Source: Allobosea sp. (lineage in GTDB: Bacteria > Pseudomonadota > Alphaproteobacteria > Rhizobiales > Beijerinckiaceae). From it: a stretch of 64,000 bases of DNA. Positions 56,281 to 64,000 of this stretch are shown here, in pieces (the stretch's first letter is position 1; every line of letters begins with the position of its first letter). A program made the position numbers and the translations under genes. The stretch lies in assembly GCA_024231975.1 (NCBI GenBank), contig JAAEQB010000078.1, positions 124,001-188,000 of the forward strand. The letters run 5' to 3'. The notes beneath the pieces were generated by a model. That model was given only the letters and a program-made list of their open reading frames with translations. It ran no database searches and had not been told where the DNA came from.

Positions 56281-57530
56281 CCCGGCGCATCCTCGTCGTC
56301 GCCCACAACCATCCGGACCTGCATCCAGGCGGCACCGAGATCTTCGCCCATGATCTGGCGAGCGCCTATCGCAGCGAGGGCTGCGAGGTGCTCTTCCTTG
56401 GCGCGACCAATGCGATCCACCGGCAGCCGCATCCCGGCACCGCCTTCCAGGCCACCGGCCCGGATGGCGACCTGCTGTTGTGGAGCGGGCATTTCGATCG
56501 CTTCCATCTCAGCCAGATCGACCATTACGGCACCTTGCAGGATCTGGGGTCGCTGCTGACCGAATTCCGGCCGGACGTGATCCACATCCATCATCTCGTG
56601 CTGATCGGCGCCGAGTTCCTGGCGCTGGCGCGCCGGCTGCTGCCGCAGGCCTCGATCGTGATGACGCTGCACGACTACTACTCGATCTGCCACCATGACG
56701 GGCTGATGGTGCGGGCGAACGACAGGCAGCGCTGCACCGGCGCTTCGCCGGCAAAATGCCATGGCTGCTTCCCGGAGATCGGTCCCGACCGCTTCCTGCT
56801 GCGCGAGCGCTTTCTGAAGACGCATCTCTCCGCCGTCGACCGCTTCGTCGCGCCGAGCCGCTTCCTGCGCCAGCGCTATCTCGACTGGGGCCTGCCGGGC
56901 GAAAAGATCGACGTCATCGGCAATGCGCGGCCAGCGCAGATGCCGGTGCCGCACCGGCACACCCATGGCGCCCGCAACCGCTTCGGCTATTTCGGCAATC
57001 TCAACCCGTGGAAGGGCGTGCTGCCGCTGCTGCAGGCCGCCAAGCTCCTGCGCGACGAGGGCGGTGAGAGCTTCGAACTGCGCATCCATGGCGGCGCGCC
57101 GTTCCAGAGCGAGACCTTCACCACGGCGCTCGACAAGGCGCTTTCAGAGGCAGGTGCGGAAGTCATCCATTGCGGCCCCTATCGCCGCGACGAGATGCCG
57201 GCGCTGATGGCCGAGGTCGACTGGGTGGTGATGCCCTCGATCTGGTACGAGAACGCCCCCCTCGTCATCCAGGAAGCCTTCCAGCACCTGCGGCCGGTGA
57301 TCGCCAGCAATATCGGCGGCATGGCCGAGATGGTGCGCGACGGCATCGACGGCTTGCACGCCCGCCCGGGCGATCCGCGCCAGCTCGCGCAGGTGATGCG
57401 CCGCGCCGCGAGCGAGGACGGGCTGTGGCGCCGCCTCGTCGACGGCATCGATTCCCAACCCGGCATGGACGACTGCGCGCAGGCGCACCTTGCCCTGTTC
57501 GATCAACTCAAACTGGCGGAGGCGGCATGA
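56277..57530 (+). CDS. Glycosyltransferase family 4, four-cysteine type (first paralogue)
   Basis: 417 residues, GT-B. Begins TRRILVVAHNHPDLHPGGTE; donor-domain blocks RNRFGYFGNLNPWKGVLPLL and IWYENAPLVIQEAFQHLRPVIAS with the E-x7-E-like signature. Between the halves are four cysteines, C138, C153, C161 and C164 (CxxCFPEI), with the same spacing as in the paralogue at 60482, suggesting a metal-binding knuckle. GTG start coupled to the methyltransferase stop. Confidence 0.9.
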   Translation: MTRRILVVAHNHPDLHPGGTEIFAHDLASAYRSEGCEVLFLGATNAIHRQPHPGTAFQATGPDGDLLLWSGHFDRFHLSQIDHYGTLQDLGSLLTEFRPDVIHIHHLVLIGAEFLALARRLLPQASIVMTLHDYYSICHHDGLMVRANDRQRCTGASPAKCHGCFPEIGPDRFLLRERFLKTHLSAVDRFVAPSRFLRQRYLDWGLPGEKIDVIGNARPAQMPVPHRHTHGARNRFGYFGNLNPWKGVLPLLQAAKLLRDEGGESFELRIHGGAPFQSETFTTALDKALSEAGAEVIHCGPYRRDEMPALMAEVDWVVMPSIWYENAPLVIQEAFQHLRPVIASNIGGMAEMVRDGIDGLHARPGDPRQLAQVMRRAASEDGLWRRLVDGIDSQPGMDDCAQAHLALFDQLKLAEAA

Positions 57531-58294
57531 CCAGCATGACGACGATGCACAGTCCGGACGGCACCGTGAGCGATGCGAGCGCGACCCCGGCAAAGCTCAA
57601 CGGGCGCGTCGACGCGCTCGACGGCAACAGGCTGCATGGCTGGATCTGGGACGAGGCCCGTCCCGAGGAGCGGCTGACCGTGCGCCTGATGCGCAATGGC
57701 CTCAAGGTGCAGGAGGCGGTGGCCGACCAGGGCCGCATCGACCTGCGCCGCAACGGCATCGGCGACGGCCGGCACGCTTTCGCCATGGAGCTCGACGACC
57801 GCACCGCGGCGGCGCGCGAGGCGCTGGCCATCGTCGGCATCTCGCCGAGCACCGGCGCCGAACTCGAATTGCGCCTGCCGCCGCCGGCGGAGCTCGCGGC
57901 GGAAGCGGCGATCGCCGTGCCGCTCGCGCGCTTCTTCGACCGGGTCGAGGCGCTGATTGCGCTGCAGCGACGCTCGCAGCTCACCCAGAAGGAGCTGCTC
58001 GACAAGGTCGGCGAGCTCGGCGTGCAGCTGGCGCAGCATCGCCAGCGCGAGGCCGAGGTGAGGCAATCCGAGGAGGTCGAGGGCAATGGCGCGATCGCGT
58101 CCCGTCTCGGCGAGATCGACGTCTTCCAGATGCGCTTCGACCAGACGCTGCGCGCCTTCGACGACCGGCTGGTCGCGATCCGCAAGGAAGCCAAGGCGCC
58201 GCTCCGGCAGGTCACCGTCGTGCTCGGCTTCCTCTCAGGGCTGTCGGCGGTGATCTCCTTCGTCACTCTCACCGTCATGCTGATGGGCAGGTGA
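57527..58294 (+). CDS. Coiled-coil, C-terminally membrane-anchored protein of the glycan operon
   Basis: 255 residues. N-terminal module at about 23-95 (NGRVDALDGNRLHGWIWDEARP ... GDGRHAFAMEL), a small beta domain also seen in outline within the next protein; then a charged, heptad-like stretch at about 140-225 (QKELLDKVGELGVQLAQHRQ); and one transmembrane helix near the C-terminus (VVLGFLSGLSAVISFVTLTV). No catalytic motif. Could anchor or organise the glycosyltransferases at the membrane, or regulate chain length, but this is speculative. Confidence 0.75.
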   Translation: MTSMTTMHSPDGTVSDASATPAKLNGRVDALDGNRLHGWIWDEARPEERLTVRLMRNGLKVQEAVADQGRIDLRRNGIGDGRHAFAMELDDRTAAAREALAIVGISPSTGAELELRLPPPAELAAEAAIAVPLARFFDRVEALIALQRRSQLTQKELLDKVGELGVQLAQHRQREAEVRQSEEVEGNGAIASRLGEIDVFQMRFDQTLRAFDDRLVAIRKEAKAPLRQVTVVLGFLSGLSAVISFVTLTVMLMGR

Positions 58295-58298
58295 GGCG

Positions 58299-60479
58299 AT
58301 GAACGAGGTCATCATTCCCGAACGGACCATGATCAGCCCGGCGCCGACCGTCGCCTGGACCCCGCTCGGCGAGAACGCGATCCTGGTGATGAGCGCCTGC
58401 GACGCGCTGCCCGGCAAGGTGCCGGTCGCGGTCGACGGCAATCCGCGCAACCGGGTCGAGACGATGGCGCTGACCTGGCGCCGGCCGCAGGCCGACGCCG
58501 CGCACGCCACCGGCTTCCTCTGCCTCGCCCCCGCTCCCTCGCCCGATCGCGCCGGCTCCGGCGCGATCCTGCTCGGCCGGCCAGGCCGCCCCTTGCGCCT
58601 GATCCTGGCGCCGAAGCCGATGCCGCTGCAGGCCTTCCTCGCGGCGCTCGCCGACGAAGCCGGCCAGTCCTTCCCGACCGTGGTCGACGGGCTGCTGGAG
58701 GTGCTCCTGTCCGGCAAGTCGAACCCGCGCCGCCTGCGCGCCGTCGGCATGCTGCTGCAATCGGTCGCCAAGCCCGGCGGCTTCGTCGAGGTGATGGGCC
58801 CACTCGACGAGGGCATCTTCCTGCAGGGCTGGACCTCGAACTTCACGGCCGGCCGGACCAAGCTGCTGATCGCGCATGGCGGGCTCTCGCCGGCGGTGCT
58901 GGAGGCCGGCACCTTCCAGCGCGACGATCTCGGCGAGGGCGCTTGCGGCTTCTTTGGCCTGCTGGAGGAGTGCGCGATCCGCCATCCCAGCGAGATCGAG
59001 CGATTGTTCTTCCGCGCCAATGACGGCTGGCGGGCGCTCGAAGTCTATGACCGGCACGTCCTGCTCGAGCAGATCACCGTGCCCGGCCATCTGCGCGACG
59101 GGCTCCAGCGCGGCAGCGCGCCGCCAGCGACCGCAGAGAAATTGAAGCACGCTTCGCAGCGCTTCGACGGACGCGACACCATCTCCTTCCTCGAACAGCC
59201 GGTGCGCGCCGGCATCGACGACGCCACCATCGTCGAGGGCAGTGGCGTCCTGATCATCGGCTGGCTGTTCGATCCCGAACGGCAAGTCGGCAACGTCATG
59301 CTGCGCAGCGGCACGCAGTCCTGCGCCATCGACGCGATCTGGACGCGTGCCGTCAGGCCGGACGTCACCGCCGCCTTCGCCGAGGACCCACGCTTCGGCC
59401 CGGCCATGGCGAGCCGGCGCAACAGCCATGGCTTCATCGTCTTCGCGCCGAAGCTGCTGCCGGAGCCCGGGCAGCCGGTCTATCTCGAATTCGAGGTCGA
59501 GGGTCACGGGCCGGCCTTCCTGCCGCTGGCGCCCGGGCGCAACCCGGCGCGGCGCGCGCTGGAGCGGGTCTTCGGCTTGCTCGATCCGCGCTCCTCGACC
59601 GCGACCGCCGTGGTCGAGAAGCAGATCGCGCCAGCCCTGCAGGCCGCCGAGATCCCACCGCCCAAGGCGATCGAGACGCATGATATCGGCCGCTTCAATG
59701 CCGATGCGGCGCTCGGGCTGGTGATCGGCCTCGACCAGCGCCAACGCGAGCTCTCCAGCCTGTTCGCCCTGCTGGCGATCGACCCCGAGGTCAGGCCGCT
59801 GCCGATCGTCGTCGCCGCCCCCGGTGAGAGTTTCGACCGGCTCGGCGCCGAGGCGCGCCGGCTGGCGAAGTTCTACGGGCTCCAGGTCCGGCTCGTCCTG
59901 GTCGAGGGCGTCGAGGACAGCTGCGATGCGCTGGAGGCCGGCGTGCGCGCCTGCCGCTTCCAGACGGTGGCGCTGCTCTCCGGCGCGGCGCAGATCCGCA
60001 TGCCCGGCTGGCTCGGGCGGCTGGAGCGCGCCTATCGCGGCCGCGGCGGCCAATGCGTCGCGAGCCCGACCCTGCTGTTCGAGGACAATTCGATCCGCTG
60101 GGCCGGCGCCTGGCTCGAGGGCGAGGGTCCGCAGCGGCGCGTCTACAACCGCTTCGTCGGCTATCCCCTGGATGCAATCGGCAGCTTAGGGCCGATGGAG
60201 GTCGCCGCCGGCGCGACCGAATGCTGCGTGATGTCGCGCAACGCCTTCCTCGAGGCCGACGGCTTCTCGCGCAGCTACTTCACACCCAGCGAAAAGGGTC
60301 TCGATCTCTGCCTCAAGCTCCGGATGAACGGCGTGCCGTCGCTCTGGGTGCCGGAGGTCGAGATCTATGTCGTCGAGGACGGCGAGACCCGTCCGCATGT
60401 CGGCGCGCTGATCAACCTCGCCGACCGCACCAGCTTCGACCGGCGCTGGGCGCTGGCCATCTCCAACATGAGAGGATGA
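58299..60479 (+). CDS. Large GT2-like protein lacking the metal-binding motif
   Basis: 726 residues. N-terminal part (1-300) not recognised; a middle module at about 310-400 (VLIIGWLFDPERQVGNVML) resembles the GWxWD module of the previous protein; the C-terminal about 240 residues follow the GT-A architecture of the 53150 enzyme (SPTLLFEDNSIRWAGAWLEG ... CCVMSRNAFLEADGFSRSYF ... GLDLCLKLRMNG). Where active enzymes have NSD, this one has SGA in ALLSGAAQIRM, and the DYEDSDLCLK base region reads SEKGLDLCLK. It may be an inactive partner of another glycosyltransferase or use another mechanism. Confidence 0.75.
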   Translation: MNEVIIPERTMISPAPTVAWTPLGENAILVMSACDALPGKVPVAVDGNPRNRVETMALTWRRPQADAAHATGFLCLAPAPSPDRAGSGAILLGRPGRPLRLILAPKPMPLQAFLAALADEAGQSFPTVVDGLLEVLLSGKSNPRRLRAVGMLLQSVAKPGGFVEVMGPLDEGIFLQGWTSNFTAGRTKLLIAHGGLSPAVLEAGTFQRDDLGEGACGFFGLLEECAIRHPSEIERLFFRANDGWRALEVYDRHVLLEQITVPGHLRDGLQRGSAPPATAEKLKHASQRFDGRDTISFLEQPVRAGIDDATIVEGSGVLIIGWLFDPERQVGNVMLRSGTQSCAIDAIWTRAVRPDVTAAFAEDPRFGPAMASRRNSHGFIVFAPKLLPEPGQPVYLEFEVEGHGPAFLPLAPGRNPARRALERVFGLLDPRSSTATAVVEKQIAPALQAAEIPPPKAIETHDIGRFNADAALGLVIGLDQRQRELSSLFALLAIDPEVRPLPIVVAAPGESFDRLGAEARRLAKFYGLQVRLVLVEGVEDSCDALEAGVRACRFQTVALLSGAAQIRMPGWLGRLERAYRGRGGQCVASPTLLFEDNSIRWAGAWLEGEGPQRRVYNRFVGYPLDAIGSLGPMEVAAGATECCVMSRNAFLEADGFSRSYFTPSEKGLDLCLKLRMNGVPSLWVPEVEIYVVEDGETRPHVGALINLADRTSFDRRWALAISNMRG

Positions 60480-60481
60480 GC

Positions 60482-61786
60482 ATGCGTATCCTCGTCGTCT
60501 CGCACGGCCACCCTTCCTTCTCGCTCGGCGGCGCCGAAGTCGCCTCCTACAACCTGCACAAGGGCTTCCAGGCCAATAGCGAGGTGGACACCCACTATCT
60601 CGCCAGGGTCGGCGCGCCGACGCCGCGCCATGCCGGCACGGCGCTGATGAGCCTGCGCCAGCGTGGCGGCGAACTGCTCTACTACGCCGAGGAGTACGAC
60701 CACTTCCTGCTCTCGAACCGCGCCACCGACGAGATCGAGCGCGACTTCGTTCGCGTGCTGCGCGACCTGAAGCCCGACGTGGTGCACTTTCACCATTTCA
60801 TCGGGCTCGGCCTCGAATGCATCTTCGCGGTACGCGACACGCTGCCGGATGCGCTGATCGTGGTGACGTTCCACGAATATCTCTCGATCTGCCACCATCA
60901 CGGGCAGATGGTGAAGACCGGCGCCTTCAAGCTCTGCTACCGGGCTTCGCCGAGCGACTGCAATGCCTGCTTCCCGGACATCTCGCCGTCGCGCTTCCTG
61001 GCGCGCGAGACCTTCATCAAGGGCATCCTCAACCTCGCCGACCATTTCATCTCGCCGAGCCGGTTCCTGGCCGAGCGCTACCAGCAATGGGGCCTGTCGT
61101 CCGAGCGCTTCTCGGTGATCGAGAACGGCATCGACGTCGCCGAGGTCGCCCCGCCGCGGCCGGGTCCCCAAGAGAACGGCCGACGCTCGCGCTTTGCCTA
61201 TTTCGGCCAGCTCACGCCCTATAAGGGCGCCGACGTGCTGATCGACGCCGTCACCCGCATCCCGGAAGAGGTCTGGGGCGAGGACAGCATGCTGCTCGTC
61301 TATGGCGGCAATCTCGACCGCCAGCCCGAGGCCTACAAGAAGAAGTTCACCGATCTGGTCGAGGCGGCCGGGCGGCGCGTGCGCTTCTGCGGCCCCTTCC
61401 AGAACCACGAGATGCCGAACCTGATGCGTTCGGTCGACTGGGTGGTGATGCCATCAGTCTGGTGGGAGAACTCGCCGATCGTGATCCAGGAGGCCTTCTT
61501 CCATGGCCGACCGATCCTCTCCAGCAATCTCGGCGGCATGGCCGAGAAGATCACCGACGAGGTTGACGGGCTGCACTTCCGCTCCGGCAGCCCGGAGGAT
61601 CTCGTCGACTGCATGACCCGGGCGCTGAGCGAGCCCGGACTCTGGGAGCGCCTGCGCTCCGGCATCAAGAAGCCGCTCAGCCATGTCGACTGCGCCAATC
61701 AGCATCTCGCGCTCTATCAGCGCCTGATCGCCGAGCGGGGCGTGCCGGCTCCGGCCAATCGCGCCGCCGCGCCGATGATCGCGTGA
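60482..61786 (+). CDS. Glycosyltransferase family 4, four-cysteine type (second paralogue)
   Basis: 434 residues, GT-B fold. MRILVVSHGHPSFSLGGAEV; donor domain RSRFAYFGQLTPYKGADVL and VWWENSPIVIQEAFFHGRPILSS. Cysteines C137, C152, C160 and C163 match the spacing of the first paralogue exactly, next to the shared (Y/L)SICHH motif. Two starts are possible: 60476 overlaps the previous stop, while 60482 has GAGAGG at a proper six-base distance and is preferred. Likely adds a different sugar of the same glycan. Confidence 0.9.
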   Translation: MRILVVSHGHPSFSLGGAEVASYNLHKGFQANSEVDTHYLARVGAPTPRHAGTALMSLRQRGGELLYYAEEYDHFLLSNRATDEIERDFVRVLRDLKPDVVHFHHFIGLGLECIFAVRDTLPDALIVVTFHEYLSICHHHGQMVKTGAFKLCYRASPSDCNACFPDISPSRFLARETFIKGILNLADHFISPSRFLAERYQQWGLSSERFSVIENGIDVAEVAPPRPGPQENGRRSRFAYFGQLTPYKGADVLIDAVTRIPEEVWGEDSMLLVYGGNLDRQPEAYKKKFTDLVEAAGRRVRFCGPFQNHEMPNLMRSVDWVVMPSVWWENSPIVIQEAFFHGRPILSSNLGGMAEKITDEVDGLHFRSGSPEDLVDCMTRALSEPGLWERLRSGIKKPLSHVDCANQHLALYQRLIAERGVPAPANRAAAPMIA

Positions 61787-61818
61787 GCCGCGCGGACACA
61801 AGAAGGGAGAACGCAACC

Positions 61819-63024
61819 ATGGCCCGCATCCTCGTGATCAGCCCTTCGGGCGAGGTCTACGACCACGACAATGTTCGCTGGTACCGCCATGCCGACCTGC
61901 AGAGCCATATCAACCACTACCATAATATCGGCGACGCCTTCGTCTTCGATTCCTCGCTGAAGCTGCTCAACTTCGAGAAGCTCGAGGAATTGCCGATCAC
62001 CAGCATCGATCCCGCACAGATCGACCGGTTCAACGCCGAATTCGACTATGTCTTCCTGCGCGGTTCGAACTATGTGCACGCCGGCATGAACTGGAGCCGC
62101 ACCGCCGAGGTGCTGCGCCGGCTCAAGCTGCCGGTGCTCGCCTTCGGCATCGGCGCGCAGGCCCCGGTCAGTGGCAAGCTCGAGCTCAGCGAGGACAGCA
62201 AGACCGTCCTCAAGCTGATCTCGGACTCGACCGCCTCGGTTGGCGTGCGCGGCACCTATTCGGCGCAGGTGATGCACGAGCTCGGCATCAAGAATGCCCG
62301 GATCATCGGCTGCCCGACCGCCTTCCGCAACAACCGGCCCGACCTCGCCATCCGCCTGCCGGCGCTCGATTCTGTGAAGCAGGTCGGCGTCACCCTGCGC
62401 CGCGAGGTCTCCAAGCACTACGCCAAGGACATCAAGCGCTACCTCACCTTCCACCGCGACCTGGTGAAGGCGATGGCGGACCGCTTCGAGGTCACGCTGA
62501 TGTCGCAGGGCGAGGTCGAGGAAAAGAAGCTCGCGCTCGGCACGCCCGAGCAGAAGCAGGAGGGCATGGTCGCCCTGCGCGAGAATGGCTGGGCGATGGC
62601 CTGGTATCTCGATGAGCAGATGGAAGGCCTCTACCGCGACCGGATGTTCTATTCGGATGTCGTCGCCGGCTACGAACAGCTCGTCCGCAAGCTCGATCTC
62701 GTCCTCGGCTACCGGCTGCACGGCAACCTGATGGCGCTCGCCAATGGCACGCCCTCGATCTACTTCACCTATGACAGCCGCACCGTCGAGTTCGCCGAGA
62801 CCTTCCAGATCCCGAGCGTCGATGTCTTCGGCGACAAGCCGTTCAGGCTGGAAGAGTACTGGGACCAGGCGCTCTTCGACCGCTTCAACGCGGCCTACGC
62901 CCGGACCTATGGCGCGATGAGCGCCTTCCTTAGCGAGAACAAGGTCGACCACAAGATGGTGAGGCCCGCTGCCGCCGCCCCGTCCGCGCCGCCGGCTCCC
63001 GAGCCGGAAAGGAAGGTGGCATGA
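61819..63024 (+). CDS. Polysaccharide pyruvyl transferase family protein
   Basis: 401 residues. The family marks are an N-terminal HINHYHNIGDAFVFDSSLKLL region, LAFGIGAQAP, VGVRGTYSAQVM and the late LVLGYRLHGNLMALANGTPS (about 295-310), as in CsaB and ExoV/PssM-type enzymes that add pyruvate ketals to sugars from phosphoenolpyruvate. Pyruvylation would add negative charge to the glycan. A proline/alanine-rich tail ends it. The ATG at 61819 has AAGGGAGA upstream; a GTG at 61783 overlapping the previous stop is the alternative. Confidence 0.85.
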   Translation: MARILVISPSGEVYDHDNVRWYRHADLQSHINHYHNIGDAFVFDSSLKLLNFEKLEELPITSIDPAQIDRFNAEFDYVFLRGSNYVHAGMNWSRTAEVLRRLKLPVLAFGIGAQAPVSGKLELSEDSKTVLKLISDSTASVGVRGTYSAQVMHELGIKNARIIGCPTAFRNNRPDLAIRLPALDSVKQVGVTLRREVSKHYAKDIKRYLTFHRDLVKAMADRFEVTLMSQGEVEEKKLALGTPEQKQEGMVALRENGWAMAWYLDEQMEGLYRDRMFYSDVVAGYEQLVRKLDLVLGYRLHGNLMALANGTPSIYFTYDSRTVEFAETFQIPSVDVFGDKPFRLEEYWDQALFDRFNAAYARTYGAMSAFLSENKVDHKMVRPAAAAPSAPPAPEPERKVA

Positions 63025-64000
63025 GGAGCGCACCTACTCTCTTGGGGCGCCGGCCCACTTCTCCCTCCCCCCGCGTGCGGTGGGGAGGGCCGGGGTGGGG
63101 GGCAGTGCCGCTCGGCGCCATGCTAGAAGAGGTCCCGAGCTCTGCTTTGCGGCCCCCCATCCCTAGCCCTTCCCCACCGCAAGCGGGGGGAAGGGGATGG
63201 GTCGCGCGCTTCACGACGCTCGCGTTCTTCCTATTCACCGTTCCCGTCGCCTTCGCACAACCGCCCGCTCCAAAGGGGCCCGGCTACCGGCTTGAGATCG
63301 CGCCCGACGCGAAGGAGGAGACGGTCGTCTCCTGGGCGCGCGAGCGCTGTGAGGAATGGGACCTGCCGGATGCGCCCCTGCGCGCCTTCCGAAATGGCAA
63401 GGGCGAGGTCGTCGCCTTTGCCAGCCATTACCGCAGCCGGCCGCTGATCGGCGGCAATCTCGGCGCGATCCGCAAGAGCTGCGCCGTCTCCTTCGAGGCG
63501 AAGAGCAGCGCCGATCCCAGCCAGTTCAGCGACAAGAGCTGGATCGCCGCGACCTGGACCGGCGATGGCCGCAATGTCGAGGCGCTGGTGCACGCCGAAT
63601 ATCACGCCGACAAGCATCCCGGCGCCTGTCGCTTCAAGGATGCGATGAGCTGCTGGTACAATGTCGTCACCGCCGCCCATTCGAGCGATGGCGGCCTGAG
63701 CTTCAAGACCGACGAGCCGCGCCCGCTGGTGGCGGCGCCGGGCTTCCCGCAGGAGGTCGGGCAGGGCCGGCATCGCGGCTTCTTCAACCCGTCCAACATC
63801 GTCCAGAAGGACGGCGCCTGGTACGCGCTGATCATGACCACCGGCGGCGAGGGCCAGAAGAACGGGGTCTGCCTGTTCCGCTCGACCAACATCAAGGACC
63901 CGACCTCCTGGCGCGCCTTTGACGGCCAGGACTTCACCATCCGTGCCGTCGATCCCTATCGCGACGACCTCAGCCAGGCGCGGCCCTGCCAGACGCTGAA
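63021..64000 (+). CDS. Secreted protein with repeat-derived N-terminus (partial)
   Basis: Open from an ATG overlapping the previous stop (ATGA) to the window edge, at least 326 codons. Residues 15-59 are encoded by a copy of the family A repeat. Next come a Sec-type hydrophobic core at about 64-79 (FTTLAFFLFTVPVAFA|Q) and a mature part rich in Trp and Gly (KSWIAATWTGDGR, CWYNVVTAAHSSDGGLSF, GAWYALIMTTGGEGQ), which looks like blades of a beta-propeller, possibly glycosidase- or sialidase-like. No start codon lies in frame between repeat and signal peptide, so translation must begin in or before the repeat. Role in the glycan operon unknown. Confidence 0.75.
   Translation, partial: MRSAPTLLGRRPTSPSPRVRWGGPGWGAVPLGAMLEEVPSSALRPPIPSPSPPQAGGRGWVARFTTLAFFLFTVPVAFAQPPAPKGPGYRLEIAPDAKEETVVSWARERCEEWDLPDAPLRAFRNGKGEVVAFASHYRSRPLIGGNLGAIRKSCAVSFEAKSSADPSQFSDKSWIAATWTGDGRNVEALVHAEYHADKHPGACRFKDAMSCWYNVVTAAHSSDGGLSFKTDEPRPLVAAPGFPQEVGQGRHRGFFNPSNIVQKDGAWYALIMTTGGEGQKNGVCLFRSTNIKDPTSWRAFDGQDFTIRAVDPYRDDLSQARPCQTL
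63063..63195. repeat. Dispersed long palindromic repeat, family A, copy 3, inside a reading frame
   Basis: 133-base element, almost the length of copy 1. The left end 63063-63089 and right end 63167-63195 are near-perfect inverted repeats. Right ends of copies 1 and 3 agree over 29 bases (CCCTTCCCCACCGC...), and the centre still shows shared words (CTCGGC, CTCTGCTTT). It lies 42 bases after the start codon of the secreted-protein gene and keeps the frame open. Confidence 0.8.

Noticed and set aside
61783..61818. GTG start of the pyruvyl-transferase-like gene overlapping the previous stop
   Set aside because: No ribosome-binding site, and the added 12 residues are unlike the family start; the ATG at 61819 has AAGGGAGA in front.

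Overview
The window is high-GC, densely coded DNA with many 1-4 base start/stop overlaps. It looks like a chromosomal segment of a free-living alphaproteobacterium of the Hyphomicrobiales (Rhizobiales), perhaps close to Bosea. The grounds are the rhizobial-type glpR-glpD-glpSTPQUV locus, an HWE-type sensor kinase, several solute-binding-protein transporters, an LdtR-like MarR regulator, and intergenic palindromic repeats of a kind I associate with this order. The genus is inference. I found no rRNA, tRNA, CRISPR array, insertion sequence or phage gene.

Left part (0-28 kb): a cut-off membrane-anchored protein and a PAS/HWE histidine kinase are followed by the glycerol-3-phosphate locus (DeoR repressor, GlpD, two ABC ATPases, two permeases, a small membrane protein, a binding protein), closed by a strong terminator. 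Next come a VOC protein, a MarR regulator divergent from a DUF899 protein, rfbB-rfbC, anmK, two small genes, and an operon of a D-aminopeptidase-like hydrolase with two near-identical peptide-binding proteins. A carbon-acid catabolic island follows: DUF1537 kinase, a RuBisCO-like protein that keeps the RuBisCO active-site residues, a VOC protein, a fused TRAP permease, a TRAP binding protein and a divergent LacI regulator.

Middle part (28-48 kb): an AidB-like acyl-CoA dehydrogenase and a protein resembling 4-hydroxybutyryl-CoA dehydratase, but apparently without two of the four iron-sulfur ligands, are transcribed divergently from a TetR-isochorismatase-like-HCCA isomerase-like operon. Then come a beta-propeller protein coupled to a cytochrome c, a livGF-SBP-livHM transporter, a TetR gene with a perfect palindrome in front of it, a periplasmic molybdenum hydroxylase with its own di-heme cytochrome, AMP nucleosidase, a GntR/OsmC pair, a glycosyltransferase and an LdtR-like MarR regulator.

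Right part (48-64 kb): a type I secretion ATPase and membrane fusion protein lie directly upstream of a 264-residue protein made almost wholly of RTX nonapeptides. A 14-bp stem with a TTCG loop follows, then an uninterrupted operon of glycosyltransferases, a methyltransferase, a coiled-coil membrane protein, a degenerate glycosyltransferase-like protein, a pyruvyl-transferase-like protein and a secreted protein running off the window. The layout suggests a surface system that combines an exported RTX protein with a glycan. The last gene carries a copy of a dispersed palindromic repeat inside its reading frame. These are the parts most worth a second look.
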